In this document: in pieces, positions 1 through 13,888 of the stretch
Layout: each line of letters opens with the position of its first letter
How positions within the stretch are numbered: position 1 is the stretch's first letter
From: Brachynemurus nebulosus
Lineage: Eukaryota > Arthropoda > Insecta > Neuroptera > Myrmeleontidae
DNA: 64,000 nt
Assembly (NCBI GenBank): GCA_035578155.1
Contig: JAPWDM010000002.1
Coordinates: 37,186,437 to 37,250,436, forward strand
Reading direction: 5' to 3'
Translations under genes and position numbers: made by a program
The notes under the pieces: model-generated
Database searches by the model: none
What the model saw: the letters and a program-made list of their open reading frames with translations, nothing else
Told to the model about the DNA's origin: nothing

Positions 1-249
1 CGCTTCTGAGTTAAGATAATTAGGGTTAAAGTTTGTATCTACTCCATGTATTAGATCTCAAAATTCTGACTACGTACCCTAATTTTGTATTTAACAATAT
101 AATGATTCGACAGAATTCAATAAAAAACTAGAGAAAGAAAGATTAATAAGTTCTGAATGTAAAGAAAAAATTGAATTATTTGTTGATCCTTTTGAATTAA
201 AGATATCATCAGAGAAATTATAGTACTTTAATAAATACACCAATTTCAA
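1..249. other. No gene seen
   Basis: AT-rich sequence with short open stretches only. I see no coding signal, RNA gene or recognisable repeat. Confidence 0.5.
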
Positions 250-299
250 GCAACTGAACCGAAGCAGTCTGGCAACTCTGTATATTAAATAACTGGTTT

Positions 300-475
300 A
301 TTTGTATTTATTGTTTAAACATATTGAAAATTCAAGAATAGTGTTTTTTGACCTTTTACCGCTTACGTAGCAAAAACGGTGATAGATACATTAAAAAGTG
401 TTAAGACCTTTTTTGTAGAGAATCGAATTCTCTACAAAAAAGTCCGCGAGAGCACCTGTCTATCTTGTACAGGCG
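300..475. repeat. Dispersed repeat with a 15-bp hairpin, copy 1
   Basis: This segment reappears as its reverse complement at about 53,830-54,000. Shared blocks include the run around GTGATAGATACATTAAAAAG and the block CGCGAGAGCACCTGTCTAT. Inside it, 409-423 and 427-441 are perfect 15-bp inverted arms (TTTTTTGTAGAGAAT and its complement) around CGA. No coding capacity is visible. It is probably the end of a non-autonomous element of unknown class. Confidence 0.6.
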
Positions 476-1524
476 AAAAAATAGAGCGCTCCAAACGCAT
501 ATGTATACCACTTAATATGTTTGTTGCGTAAATAACAATGATGTCAAGGCATTTATTATAAAAAATTTTGATAGTATAAGTGTGTATGCACAGACTATGT
601 TTGAATGTATGCGTACATGTTCGTATGAAAAATAGTATGCATCAACATCTATCCATTAATACATACAATAATGACATAAAGTAATTTTGGTTTGCAATTT
701 TTTCTACTAGCATGTCACAAGGTAACTACCTTAAAATGAAAAAATGATGAAACCGGAAGTAAACTATAAATTTTCGAAGCATTCTCTTCATTTTTATTAA
801 AATGAAGTATGTACGATTACCAGAAAAAAATTGGATACTTTATCTACGACTAGCATGAAATTCACAATAATTATTATTTTGGTACAAATACATCAAAATT
901 ATGTAGATCTTGAAATTTATTAAAAACTAACTGTACCCACGACGTGGTCCGCGCGATGCATTGTTATAAAATCAATGAGAAGTATATAATTATAATAATT
1001 ATACAGAATTGGCATAGAACAATAGTTTTTGCGTAATGTATGCACACGCTCAAAATGGTTTTTATATCTTCCCGAGGGAAGGAGACATTTTACTGTAAAA
1101 AAATACCTAATATGTTGACCCAGGTAATAAGTTAACACTAGACCAAATTTCATAAAAACCCGTTCAATAGTTTTTGCGTAATGTGTGCGCATGCTCAGAA
1201 TGGTTTTTCTATTTTCCCGTGGTAATGAGATATTTTCCCGGAGTAAAAAGTATCAAAATCTGTCCAGTAGTTTTTGCGTGATGCGTGAAGAGATAGACAG
1301 ACAGGTAGACAGGCAGACAGACAAAAAATTTAAAATTCGCTGTTTTGATGTCTACATCGATAATTATTTACAGTAGTTACCACTACAATTTTCAAAAAAT
1401 ATTCAATGTACAGAAACGATCTCGTTACAGTTTTATTATAGGTATGTGTAGACAATAATGCAATCATTCAGTTGTCAGGTAAAAAATTTGTTCAGTTTTT
1501 AATATAAAATATAAAAATTAATAT

Positions 1525-1700
1525 ATTAATAGATTTGAGCATTATTTTATGGTATTCCATATTTGTAAATAATAATTAAATATTTTACTTCGCAAAATAC
1601 CACTTTTATTTTTGAAACTGACAATTTTGTTTCGAACCGTCAGTCAGTTCATTTTCAAACAGAATTCTGTTTGCGAAGTAAAATATTTGTTAAATATTTA
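1525..1700 (-). mobile_element. Penelope-like element terminal fragment
   Basis: Read on the - strand, this carries the phrases AAATATGGTATTCC-type/complement, GCTCAAATCT and AAAGTGGTATTTTGC that also border the PLE at 26,221-27,662. It has an internal inverted pair, AAATATTTTACTTCGC near 1580 and its complement near 1670. No RT or endonuclease coding remains. It is probably a solo pseudo-LTR. Confidence 0.5.
1620..1659 (-). ncRNA. Hammerhead-like motif of PLE type, degenerate
   Basis: On the - strand the order is a degenerate core (UUGAAAA in place of CUGAUGA), an extra U, stem II GAAC/GUUC, GAAA, stem III CAA/UUG around AA, then U-C at the cleavage position. The architecture matches the motifs at 20,001, 23,730, 26,282 and 35,357. 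The core is mutated, so activity is unlikely. Confidence 0.4.
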
Positions 1701-1821
1701 CAAATATAAAAATTAATAAAAGTGTAGTAGGTTATTCTTCATTACACACAAGGTGCATGTAAAGTACAGAATTTCGCACAGATATATGTAAAATATAGCA
1801 ATTTCGTGGTAGTCGTAGATA

Positions 1822-2500
1822 AATACATTTTTATGAAGCCAATAAAATCATCCTAATTTAAGAATTGGATCTACTCCTGGTTGTACAAAATTTCGAAAAA
1901 AATGTTTGACATTTGATAAACAAGATGGAGTTTAACACTTTGATAATTATGGTGGCAGTGCAAGGAACAGTCAGTTTGAAAGCCAATATATTTATTGCTC
2001 AGAATTGAAAAATGTATGTAATGGGCACAGAAAAAAGTGTGTTACATGAGCGTTAAGTGTATATTTTAGTCATCGTTTGAAATACATATTTCTACTTAAA
2101 CTGGAAAAAGTATTTAATAAGCATACTTAAGTAAATAAGTATCGATAAATAATACTTCAATTAAGTAATTGAAAGATTATTTTTCACCTATTTTGATAGC
2201 TTAAAATATTAGAATTCAAATTAATCATTTCTTATCTTGAGAAATTGGAAGAAAATAATGAAGTGTCCAAAAGTTATCCATTTATGGTTCACGTAAACGA
2301 TAATTTAAAAAAAAAAATTGCCACGTGCGTGTTGAGCATGTATTAAGCCAGAATTCCTCAGTGGCTAGAGTTTTCCAGTTTTCGGAATAAAATATAAGGC
2401 ATTTAAGTACATTTTTTACTATTTATATATGCTCGATAAAAGCCTCAGTTTAACTCACCCATAAGACTCGTGTCTTACTATTAGCTTACAAAATTTCACT
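1822..2500. other. No gene seen
   Basis: AT-rich, with stops in all frames and no clear repeat unit. Confidence 0.5.
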
Positions 2501-2602
2501 GTTTGTTTAGCTTGCTAGTTTTTCGTAGCCAATCAGATATTAGTAACTATATAAAATTTTGAATTAGGTTGGTTACAGAAAAACTAACAAGCTAAACAAG
2601 CA
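2500..2602. repeat. Imperfect inverted repeat (about 30-bp arms)
   Basis: GTTTGTTTAGCTTGCTAGTT at about 2502 faces AACTAACAAGCTAAACAAGC at about 2583-2602. The spacer is about 50 bp. The arms sit directly next to the SINE-like unit. Confidence 0.5.
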
Positions 2603-2880
2603 GCACTGGCACTTGCCGACTTGCAGGCCCAGGTTTCAAATCCCATCGGCCGGCGATGTTCGTGATGGTTTTCTGCAATTTCCCTTCATAATTCCAGATG
2701 TAATATCGGCATAGTTTCTTTAAAAAAAATCGACTGCAGATGCACACCTTCCAAATTCCAGCGCTCCTATCACTTTCCTTGTTCACCACTCGCATCATAA
2801 GTGTATCATGTAAAAAGATTATTGTAAAAAGTATAAAAAGAATTAATAAAAAGATACAAATAATGATGTGGGTGGCGTCT
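2600..2880 (+). mobile_element. tRNA-derived SINE-like unit
   Basis: GCACTGGCACTTGCC followed about 35 bases later by GGTTTCAAATCCC resembles a tRNA head with a pol III B box (consensus GGTTCRANTCC). An unrelated body and an A-rich stretch with AAAAAG runs follow. No flanking duplication was identified. The B box is one or two changes from consensus, so this is a moderate call. Confidence 0.4.
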
Positions 2881-3289
2881 CTTATAAACAAAGTGGTTTC
2901 AAAAACGGACGTTAAGCCACAATATTATTATATATGGAGTTATTAACGTTGGAAACGTTTATGGGGGATTTATTTCAAATTTCAGATGCAATCATATTGT
3001 TAGGGTACTTCTACTATTGCCAGAAATTTAAAACTTCTGTGTAGGTCCTAAAAGATTTTTAAAAAATTTTTGGCTAAAATAATCTCATTGTTTGTCCAAC
3101 ATACCTATTCAATTTGACCAAATTAGATCCACTCATTTTTTCACGGGTTTTTTATTAATTTTTTCGAACTACTTCTACTGACCATTGTTTGATGATCATT
3201 GAAATGCAGCTATGTCAATACAGGAAAGATTCACCACAAAAAAAGTTGATAAACTATAAATACTCCTGTCATAGCATCTGCATAACATA

Positions 3290-3520
3290 GCGAATTCCCA
3301 AAGACTGGACACTGTCGGATCTCATATAATAACCTGTATTCATCTAAAATCGAAGAGTTAGTTAATTTTTATCTCGAAAAATGAAACAGATATAAATATT
3401 ATTATTGTTATGAGAAAATCAATAAAGAAAGCATTTATTGTAAAGAAAAACAAATTTTTTAATTTTTCTTAAAAACTAGTTCTCTTAGGATTAGGACAAT
3501 GGTCCAAAAGCTTATCTTAT
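3290..3520. repeat. Dispersed repeat B, copy 1
   Basis: Matches 24,680-24,920 in the same orientation. Shared blocks are GTTAGTTAATTTTTAT, ATGAAACAGAT, AAGCATTTATTGTAAAGAAA (with changes) and the ending ACTAGTTCTCTTAGGAT / AAAAGCTTAT. It is non-coding, perhaps a LINE or SINE tail. Confidence 0.5.
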
Positions 3521-3744
3521 GTAATTTTTGACGTTCTTTTCGACGATGTAAAAAAATTAAAAAAAATTTTGTTTGAATTTTTGTAAAAAGTCAGGCACAT
3601 CTGTCTGATGAACTCACAAGGGTTTGGGATTTATTATTTAAAATATTTTTTAATCCTGTGGTTTTCGTGTAAACTGTGACTTGGTATCTAGCAGCTCTAT
3701 CAAAATCAAAATTTTACCTTTAAAACCTAGGAGATCAGAAGGGA

Positions 3745-4212
3745 GACGGCACAGACCAATGAACACTATTATATATTATATTATACTACTAGACAAAGCG
3801 TAAAGGCAGGTTGTAGGCATTTTTCTTGAAGCAGGTAACAGGGTGAGACGGGTGAGATTTAAGGATTATAATATAATGTCAATTTTTGAGGAAATGCGAC
3901 TATAATTATTGCAGGACATAATTTGTATACGTACTTATTTTGACGATAAAGGGAATACCACTTTCTTTCTTTCAAAATTTTGCAGTTTCTTCTCAAAAAA
4001 GTACAATTTTATTATCAATATTATATTTTGACAATAATTACTCTAAAACGTTACTACGGATACAATCAGTTATTGCACTGATTACTATATTAAAGAATAT
4101 TATTAGGTCGGAACTTGGTCGTATCTGGCTGCCTCCATTATATATTTATATAATTAGTCTATATAATATAATATATAATAAGTATGTTCATTGGTCTGTG
4201 GGGAACGGTCAT
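3745..4212. mobile_element. MITE-like TIR element
   Basis: The left end ACAGACCAATGAACACTATT (3751 on) is mirrored on the right by the complement ending TGTTCATTGGTCTGT (to about 4200). Both arms continue into a TATATTATATTATA-type segment, giving a TIR of about 36 bp. The interior is AT-rich with no transposase. Confidence 0.6.
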
Positions 4213-4329
4213 TTGTAGTAAAGTTATTTCAAGACTACTGGAGAGATCTGATTAAGTCATCGTACCGATTAGACGTATCAAAACATTAATTGTTATCTTA
4301 TATTGTTAAAAGAAATAAAATAAAAATAG

Positions 4330-5480
4330 TTTTTTTTTTAATTAAAATTGGGACACTGCTGCCGGTGGATGGCGCGGTTAGCAGTGTCCGGCGGCATCGC
4401 CATCGACGGGCATGCGCCGCCAAAACGTGAAAAATGATAAAAACGACACATAAAGACAGGAACACATAAATGCAATAGACAACGGACAAACATACACATG
4501 ATAAAATTCACCGATGAGCCCTGCCATCCCAGGGCTTCAAAAACGAGCGGACAGTGCTTGGTGGCGGTACGCTAAGTACTATCCAGAACGTCCGGTCACC
4601 AAGGACCGAAAACCAACGATGAAACTCCCTCCGAGGTGTAAAGGGCCCCGGAGTGGAGGAAACCGACTAGAAAATTCTCAAAAAATAAACGACTAGAGAC
4701 TCATCACAGATATCAAAGAGAGAACTTATTACGCCACTGAGAAGCCACTGGCCAATCAGTGACGCAATAAGGGATTAAAACGATACCGCAGTAAGGCCAT
4801 AATAACAGACCTACTACGGCATAACATCACATATTTCCGCTGCATTCGTGTGGGCCTAAAAACACTCACCAGTACAACGGAATTTAAACAACACTATTGG
4901 AGACTCCACGAGCCCCCGCTAGCGAAGAAAAAGGAAAACTCAGCAACAAAACAAAGCAGTAACAGCAAAAGAATAACAACAATATCACAGATAATAGATA
5001 TCACAAAGTTCCATTGCACTCGTGGGGGCCCAAAATCACCCACAAGTACAATGGAGTTTTAACAACACTATTGGAGACTTCAAGAGTCCCCGTTAGCAAA
5101 AAGAACAAAGACAAATGTAACAACAACAAGAATACAACAACAATATCACAGACAATATCACAGCATTCCATTGCACTCGAGGGGACGCAAAGCCACCCAC
5201 AAGTAAAATGGAGTTACAAAACACCTTTGGAGACTATAAGAGCCTCCGCTAGCAGAAATAAAAACACAACAAAATAGTAATAACAAGAAGATAAAGACAT
5301 CACAGACTCAGCATCACAGTTTATTTATCACAGAAACCCTACTGTAACCTTGGGGGTCCAAAAACCGCCCAGGAGCACAGTGGGGGTCATAACAACAACA
5401 ACGGTGGCCCCAAGGACCTCTAATAGCAGAAAAAAACAAAAAAGGGACGAAAAACAATAACAATCGAAAATGTGTTCAAA
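4330..5480 (-). mobile_element. 5'-truncated LINE: 3' UTR copy of the RNase H LINE at 44,484-46,030
   Basis: Read on the - strand this ends in poly(A) (T run at 4331-4340) after CCCAATTTTAAT. It matches the tail at 45,590-46,030 in order: CCGGCAGCAG, the GCGGCGCATGCCC block, TTGTCCGTTGTCTA, GGGCTCATCG, CACCTCGGAGGGAGT, and two long hairpins. Further upstream in element orientation it carries about four diverged units of 155-175 bp (around 4844, 5017, 5174 and 5347), each with a GTACTTGTGGG-like / CACGAGTGCAATGG-like core. No coding remains. Confidence 0.75.
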
Positions 5481-5639
5481 ATGAATTCGTGTTGTCTTAT
5501 TTATTAACTAACCATAGCCCCGTTAGCCTGCTAGCCAGCTAGCAGTTATCGCCGAGCACGACGAGGACGAGGGGTTGGATTTATGCCCGGCAAAAATAGT
5601 GTTAATTAACCAAGATACTTACATAATATCACATAAAAT

Positions 5640-5704
5640 CATACGTGTAATTAAATATACCGAGTGTTTATTGGGTGCTCTCAGTGAGAGTACCCAATAA
5701 ATTA
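5640..5704. repeat. Hairpin just upstream of the Jockey-type ORF1
   Basis: TTTATTGGGTGCTCTC (5666 on) and GAGAGTACCCAATAAA form an almost perfect stem around AGT, six bases before the ORF1 ATG region. It could be part of the element's 5' UTR. The function is unknown. Confidence 0.5.
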
Positions 5705-5709
5705 ACCTT

Positions 5710-7665
<1,956 letters not shown>

Positions 7666-7679
7666 TTCAAAATAACATA

Positions 7680-8519
7680 TATATAAAATTAACATCACCA
7701 AAATTGACTATAGAACACTAACAAAATATTTCAACGAAAATCATGTTGAATATCACTCATTTTGTCCACCTGAAGATAAAAAGTACTCGGCGATTATTAA
7801 AAATGTTCCATACTCTCCAAGGAACAGGAAATACTGTCAGAACTGAAAAACCGATATCCAGTATTAAAAGTTACTAGACTAAAAAACCGGTATAACTATC
7901 CAACTCCATTATGTGCAATTGAATTAGAAAGAAACAATGAAAAATCCAAAGAAATTTTCAATTTACGAACCCTATTCCAAGCAGTTGTGACAGTAGAACC
8001 AAGACGGTCAGCTAAAGATATACCTCAGTGCACATGATGCCAGCGTTATGGATACACAAAAAAATTTTGTCGATTACAAGAGAAATGTGTAAAATATAAA
8101 GGCCTACATCACTACTCAATATGCACGAAAGCTCCTGATGTTGATCCTGAATGCGTAAATTGCAACCGGCGTAAAAGCACCCAGCTAACTATAAAGATTG
8201 TCAGTACTATCGAAATATAAAACAGAAATTTAGTATTGCCCAAGCAACTAGCTCGCAAACAAGAATAAGAAACCTTCATCAACCAAATATTAAACCAAAT
8301 AACCAACACTCGCAAAATAAAACATACCAACAACCAACCTACGCCAACGCGACAAAATCAAACCTAAAATCTAATGCTCACACACTCCCTCCCCCGAAAT
8401 TCCCTAACCTTCTCGCTGATATTATTACCAAACTAATTAATACCGCCATCGAACTAATTAAGCCCCACCTAGAAACCTTACAAACCGTAATTCTAAGTCA
8501 ACTAACTTCATTATTTAGC
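7680..8519 (+). pseudogene. Jockey-type ORF1, C-terminal part with zinc knuckles
   Basis: Conceptual translation continues the ORF1: IDYRTLTKYF, then VEYHSF and YSAIIKNVP, which look like the PRE_C2HC/RNA-binding region of Jockey-type gag. Cys/His-rich knuckles follow: QCTxCQRYGYTKKFC, CVKYKGLHHYSIC and PECVNC, though the first is hit by a TGA. After this comes a Pro/Asn/Gln-rich tail ending just before ORF2. At least two in-frame stops (about 7845 and 8036) show it is dead. Confidence 0.7.
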
Positions 8520-8520
8520 A

Positions 8521-9300
8521 ATGTCCCATGAAAACCTCATAATCAACAACATCAAAATCTTAAACTGGAATGCCGACGGGATTAGAACGAAACGAGAAAG
8601 TTTATTATACACAATGCAAACAGAAAATATCGATATTGCTTGCATATCCGAAACTCACTTGGTTGTTATTGAACAATTTCGAATACCAGGAAATGTAGTA
8701 TATAGATCTGATCGTAATGCTCTGATAGCATCAGGAGGAGTCTCTATCATAATCAAACGCAATTTAATACACAATACTCTGTATCTTCCTTCCCTCGCAA
8801 ATTTAGAGGCAGTTGGAATAGTAATATCCTTAGTAAGCAATATAAAACTAAAGATAATATCCGGATATAAAAGCCTGAATAAAACTATAATCGAGGAAGA
8901 TATTCTCAAAATATTTTGTGATGATACACCAACTCTACTAATCCGAGATTTAAATTGCAAATCTCGCACATGGGGTCGTAAGAAAGATAATCAAAATGGT
9001 CAAAGATTAGAAAATATCATTGATAAAAATCGAATACAAATAACTGCACCTGAAGAACCAACGCATATTCCATACAATCCGCAACACGAAGCAGACATTT
9101 TAGATATAACACCATTAAGAAACTGTACATTAAGTATCAGTCAAGAAGTATATAATAATTTGAGTTCAGATCATACAGTGGTTATTTTAAATTTTAACAC
9201 TTTCAGTCCCACGGCTTCGGCATCCGAAACCAAACAAAACATCCTCAGAGGCCGACCGCGATCAATATTTAGAATTTAAAGATTTTATATTTTCTAATAA
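8521..9300 (+). pseudogene. Jockey-type ORF2: apurinic-type endonuclease domain
   Basis: Opens with ATG 8521. Early motif LNWNADGI, then CISETHL (catalytic Glu), GGVSIIIK, DLNCKSRTWG (the usual GDFN/DFNAKH position, here RDLN so the Gly-Asp is altered), DILDI and SSDHTVV (catalytic SDH). These are the ordered motifs of the EEP nickase that cuts target DNA for target-primed reverse transcription. The frame is lost near 9240; the sister frame continues EADRDQYLEFKDFI, which is the linker toward RT. About 260 residues, normal for the domain. Confidence 0.8.
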
Positions 9301-9710
9301 AAATAATTTATTATGTACTATGTACCGGACACTTTTCATTTTTTGTACATATCGTACATATAAATATACATAATATGTTTTATCATCAAAATATCTAGGC
9401 TTCATATTTTATTTACAATAATATTTTTATCCACATATGTATGTATGTGTGTGTTGTATGCTTGTATGTATATGTGTGTTACTCATCTTTTGACCATAAC
9501 ACAATCATTTAGTGTTTTGTGGAATCATTTTATGTACTTGTTTACATAAAATTTGCTTAAAAATATTGTCGGCTTCCGGGGAAGTTTACTGTGAAAATGC
9601 TCGGGCCTCATAGTGTTAATATAAAACCAGCAACGATTGTGCGTAACTCGAAAATAAAAAAATAAAATTGGAATCATTTTGAAAAAATGATTGAAACATA
9701 TTACACTCAA
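9300..9710. other. Undefined insert or decayed linker between endonuclease and RT
   Basis: AT-rich, with TATGTATG-type simple sequence near 9440-9475. I could not define ends or a duplication, so it may be an insertion or only decay. Confidence 0.35.
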
Positions 9711-11212
9711 CAGCAAATGTGTATACGACCTCTAGTATAGATCAACCAATCAGCCATTATGCAGGTGTAATAGTTAACGCTGCGAACTCATCTATTTCTG
9801 CACCAAAAAGATACGAAAACCAGCTATGTTTACCAAATAACATATTAGCAATTGTTAAGCATAAACACAAGATTCGAAGATTCTGGTAACGTACAAAAAT
9901 GGCAGAATATAAACACCTCCTGAATCAGCTAACACATCAGATTCATTACCAAATAGAAAATTACCGAAATCAAATGTTCCAAGAATATGGTACGTCGAGC
10001 AAATTACATCTGATAACCAACAAATATGGAAAGTTACACGACAAATTACTAAGGAATATGTTACAATACCAACCATAAAAGATAATAACATTGAATATAG
10101 CGAAAACCAACTGACGGCAGAATTATTTGAAAATCACCTTGAAAATGTATTCAGTCTGGAAACTAGGAAAAACTTAAATGTAATTAAATATTTCCCATTA
10201 ACGAATGACATGCGCATTGAATTAACGACATCATCCGAAATCGACTATTTAATAAGAAAACTCCCTAATAACAAAGCTCCAGGCTTTGGCATGATAGTAT
10301 GCATGATAGTATCTCTAACAAGTTATTGAAATACTTACCAAAAAAGGCAATAGAATAGCATTCCTAACATCTATCTGCAACGGCTGCTTAACTACAGGCT
10401 ACTTTCCAAATCAGTGAAAGCATGCTAAAATTATGCTGTTTCATAAGCCAGGAAAAGTGAAGACCGACGTATCATCATATAGACCAATTAGTCTGTTAAG
10501 CAGTAGTTCAAAACTCTTAGAAAAAATAATATTACATAGATTAAAAGGTATTAGAAATGGAAAATGTCATTCCTCCATTTCAAATGAGTTTTCGAGAAAA
10601 GCATTCGACCATTCATCAGCTTCTGCGAGTGACAAAATTTATCAAAAACGGCTACGAGAACAAGCAATACACAGTCGCAGCTTTTATCGACATAGAAAAA
10701 GCCTTTGACAAAATTTGGCATAATGCCTTATTATATGTAAGCTAGCGCAAATTAACATGCCAAAATATCTGTATAATATTATTGCTTCATTTTTAGAAAA
10801 TAGAATATTTACTGTGTACGTTAACGGAGCAAAATCTCAAACTAAGAAAATAACAGCTGGTGTACCACAAGGAAGTATACTTGGTCCTCTTCTCTTCAAT
10901 ATTTACGTAAGTGACATATCAAACTACATAAACAATTGCGAAATTGGTATGTTTGCAGATGATACAGTTTTGAATATCAAGATCAATGCCAACAAATGTG
11001 AAGTCAAAATATTTTCACTGAGACCTGAGCAATCCAACAATCACATTACAATTGATGGCACAAACTTAGAATGGAATACAACTGAAGTAAAATATTTAGG
11101 AGTTTTTCTTCACAGACGATTTAACTGGAGTCAGCAGATTACAGAAAAAATAAGGCAGGCTAATATTCAGTTGATAAAATTATATCCATTATTAAGCAGA
11201 AAAACTAGTTAA
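9710..11212 (+). pseudogene. Jockey-type ORF2: reverse transcriptase, main part
   Basis: Pieces in several frames give the Jockey RT motifs in order: SSISAPKRYEN linker, NNKAPG, SSYRPISLLSSSSKLLEKIILHRL, a damaged PPFQMSFREKHST, AAFIDIEKAFDKIWH (first catalytic Asp), TAGVPQGSILGPLLFNIYVSDI and GMFADDTVL (catalytic Ala-Asp-Asp), then VKYLGVFL and RRFNW. Frameshifts at about 10,310, 10,540 and 10,740 and a missing segment after FADD make it inactive. The tail resumes after the hAT insertion at 12,795. Confidence 0.8.
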
Positions 11213-11336
11213 AACAAAAAATGTGCTCTCCAAGACCAATCATTACGTATGTATGCAGGCCCGGATCCAATAAGTGTGGGGCCCGATTGAATTTTTTTTT
11301 GCGGGGCCCTATATATTAAATATTTAAATAAAATAC

Positions 11337-11340
<4 letters not shown>

Positions 11341-11427
<87 letters not shown>
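11341..11427. repeat. (TA)n array
   Basis: About 87 bp of uninterrupted TA inside the hAT element. Confidence 0.95.
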
Positions 11428-11430
<3 letters not shown>

Positions 11431-11805
11431 GCACAAAATACAAAAACATGAATATATGTATGAATTTACATATTTTTTAATTTTTGGTCTGTAAATTCTA
11501 AAATAGGACAATAATATTAGGGCGTCTCATATGTAATATCGGTTTTCAATGTTCACTTTATTTATTTAATGATCATACAAAAAGAAATTCTTAATATTCA
11601 AAGTATAGTCCATCGTATTCTATAGTCCTCACCTAACGTTCAGCTAAGTCTCTGAGGCCTTACGGACTGTATAAAATAAAGCGTAGTAAATTGTTAGTCA
11701 CGAAACCGAATTTACTTATGAGACACTCTAATAATTAAAACGGTTAGAGGAACTGAGAACTGCAAATGCAATAAACAATTATTACCATTTGATACTAGCT
11801 ACATT

Positions 11806-12012
11806 CAGGGCCGGATTAACCCTGACTGCCGCGCTAGAAACCGTGAAAAATGCCGCCCCTACGTTTTGCTAAAAGAAAAGAAAATCTTAATTTTTCCTAC
11901 TTTATTTCCGAACTTTCTCTTAAAAAGTAACCGACAAGCAAAAAAAGAAAAGAAACTTTTTCCGCCCCTAGGCGCCATGGCTTAGGTTGGCCTATTGGCT
12001 AATCTGACCCTG
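11806..12012. mobile_element. Nested hAT MITE (207 bp)
   Basis: Ends CAGGGCCGGATTA (11,806 on) and TAATCTGACCCTG (to 12,012) lie between GCTACATT (11,798-11,805) and GCTACATC (12,013-12,020), an 8-bp duplication with one mismatch. It sits inside the larger hAT element, so it is the younger insertion. Confidence 0.85.
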
Positions 12013-12794
12013 GCTACATCTAGTTAACGGCTAGTGCAGCACAACAATGACTAATGTCAGAAAACGAATGTGAGTGCGCCGAGTAAAACATATAGAATAG
12101 AATATGTAACTGAGGGAGAAGACAGTACTATCCGATGCATTTCATATTTCATATACATGAAACATCCTTCTTAAAAAGATTACGAAATACAGCAAAGATT
12201 ATTTTTATAATACACCCTGATCATATAGAAATGCAATTATATTGCTATCTCTTTTTAAATACAAATTCAGAATATACAGGTTGATAACTATGACTGGCGA
12301 TTTCGATGTGTATAAAATACAAATATATATGATAATTGTTTGCAATACATTTTAGTGCAAAATATTTAATAATCAATTAAAAATTTATACTTTTATAAAA
12401 AAATAAATGTATTTCCTATTAAAAATGCATTTCATATTTAATACATGAAACATTCTGTATACAAATTATATGTCTGTAGTACATGTTTAAATGAATAAAA
12501 AATATATTTCTCTCTTTCTTAAAAAGATTACGAAATATGTTTCTTTCTTTGTCATACGTGTATTATAAAAAGAATTATTGCTGTATGTTTCTTTCTTTCT
12601 CCCACGTGTATTATAAAAAGAATCCTTCCTGTATATTTTTAATTATTTGAATAATTTATAATTTATCCTTTATCGCTTTAAATTTCGAAAAATAACTTTT
12701 TGTTAATTTCGGTGCTGATGCGGGGCCCCTTCAAGCGCGGGGCCCGATTGGGCCCAATCGCTCCAATCGCCTTATATCTGGGCCTGTATGTATG

Positions 12795-13041
12795 TCCAAT
12801 TTGGCGAAATATCCCCACGACTCTAATCAGTAAATTACAGGCATTCCAAAATAAAGTGACTAGAATTATAACTAAAGCACTCTGGTCCGTACGCAACAAG
12901 CAAATACATCATGAACTTCAACTCGAAATGATCGAAAAACACATCCATAAATTATCAAAAAATTTCTATGAGCATTTAACATCTTGCCCAGCCACGGAGG
13001 ACGGAGGTATACAAGCTCAGCAACGAAATAAAACTCTGTAA
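12795..13041 (+). pseudogene. Jockey-type ORF2: RT C-terminal tail
   Basis: After the hAT the frame reads CPIWRN, then SKLQAFQNKVTRIITKA and WSVRNKQIHHEL, the usual C-terminal region of Jockey-clade RTs. It ends at a stop at 13,039-13,041. About 82 residues. Confidence 0.8.
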
Positions 13042-13044
13042 AAA

Positions 13045-13887
13045 TTGTAAATAGTTACGCTTTGCTTTGCTCGAAGATACGGCACCTTCGTCAATTTTTT
13101 ACTTATTTCTGTCACTAGCAAAAAAGTTTTTGGTTCCAAATATACAGAAAATTAGATGCAAAAAGGTGTGTAATAAGAAAAAGGTATGGTGCCTTCTAGT
13201 TAAAAACACGTCATCACGGAATTCGAAAATTTGTTCACTATTAGAGAGCTAAGCTATTTTAGATGGATCAGGTTGTTACATGAAATCTGTCAGTGTCTAA
13301 TCTTTGGAAATTCGCTATGTTATACAGATTCTGCGACAGGGGTAATTTTTTTTTAAGATACGGACTCCCAAATCAGTGAAATTTTACTATTTTTCGTTAA
13401 ATTTTGTTAACTCTCGTAATAAATTCCATAAAGCGATAATTAAAAAAATCGATTTTATTTAGAAATAACATTATCCCACATGATTTTGATAATGATAATA
13501 CCAACACTTTTTTTTTTTTAATTTTCGAAAACCAGCTTACCTATTTATCTCTTTACGTAGATAATATGATCTAATACAAAATTCGATTATAATAATGATT
13601 TACATAAATTTTCTATCATTTCAATCATAGCAAGGTATTTAAGTTCAGTAATAAGGAAGTTACTCTTAATTATAGATACAAATCGAGTAGATGCGAACTT
13701 AAACAAAAATTCAAACATTTATTTTTTAAAGTGTATTTATATTTTAAATTTTAAGGTAAATTAAATAAAAATACGGAAGTGTATTTATAACTTATTAAAA
13801 AAAATTAATAAAGTCTAGTTAACTAAATACCTTACAATTAAACATTTAAAATTTGTATGATTTAAAGGATAAATTTTTTTTTTACAG
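13045..13887. other. AT-rich stretch upstream of the P450 start
   Basis: No coding signal. The last bases are a pyrimidine run ending in ACAG at 13,884-13,887, which looks like a 3' splice site. An upstream non-coding exon may therefore exist, but I could not locate it or a promoter. Confidence 0.45.
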
Positions 13888-13888
13888 C

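Larger units (their letters stand above)
841..1821. mobile_element. TIR element, long copy (TATCTACGACTA ends)
   Basis: The ends are TATCTACGACTA at 841-852 and its exact complement at 1810-1821. A short relative with the same ends and the same next bases (ATGAAATTCACAATAA) lies at 54,611-54,899. The longer copy holds internal duplications: the phrase AATAGTTTTTGCGTAATG starts near 1021 and near 1168, with a diverged third at 1269 followed by an AGACAGACAG-type run. It also contains a PLE end fragment at 1525-1700. No transposase is visible, so it is non-autonomous. A TAC may be duplicated at both edges but this is not certain. Confidence 0.55.
11256..12786. mobile_element. Non-autonomous hAT element in the Jockey RT
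   Basis: TIRs CAGGCCCGGAT (11,256 on) and ATCTGGGCCTG (to 12,786) are flanked by the perfect 8-bp duplication TATGTATG at 11,248-11,255 and 12,787-12,794. The length is 1,531 bp. Joining at the duplication restores the RT reading frame. The interior has GGGGCCCGATTG motifs near both ends, a (TA)n, and a nested hAT. No transposase is visible. TIR shape and 8-bp duplication are the hAT hallmarks. Confidence 0.9.

Noticed and set aside
2592..2891. A 99-codon - strand frame as a secreted small protein
   Set aside because: It overlaps the SINE-like unit and its A-rich tail; the hydrophobic part is translated from T-rich complement.
4514..5277. Short + strand frames in the LINE 3' UTR region
   Set aside because: The segment is the antisense of a LINE 3' UTR that matches 45,400-46,030, so the frames are chance.
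8112..8333. A - strand membrane-like protein
   Set aside because: Antisense of the Jockey ORF1 knuckle region on the + strand.
13853..13888. P450 start at TTG 13,853, giving 12 more residues
   Set aside because: It is not ATG, and the segment is a T-rich tract ending in ACAG, i.e. a 3' splice site. ATG 13,889 gives a normal anchor.
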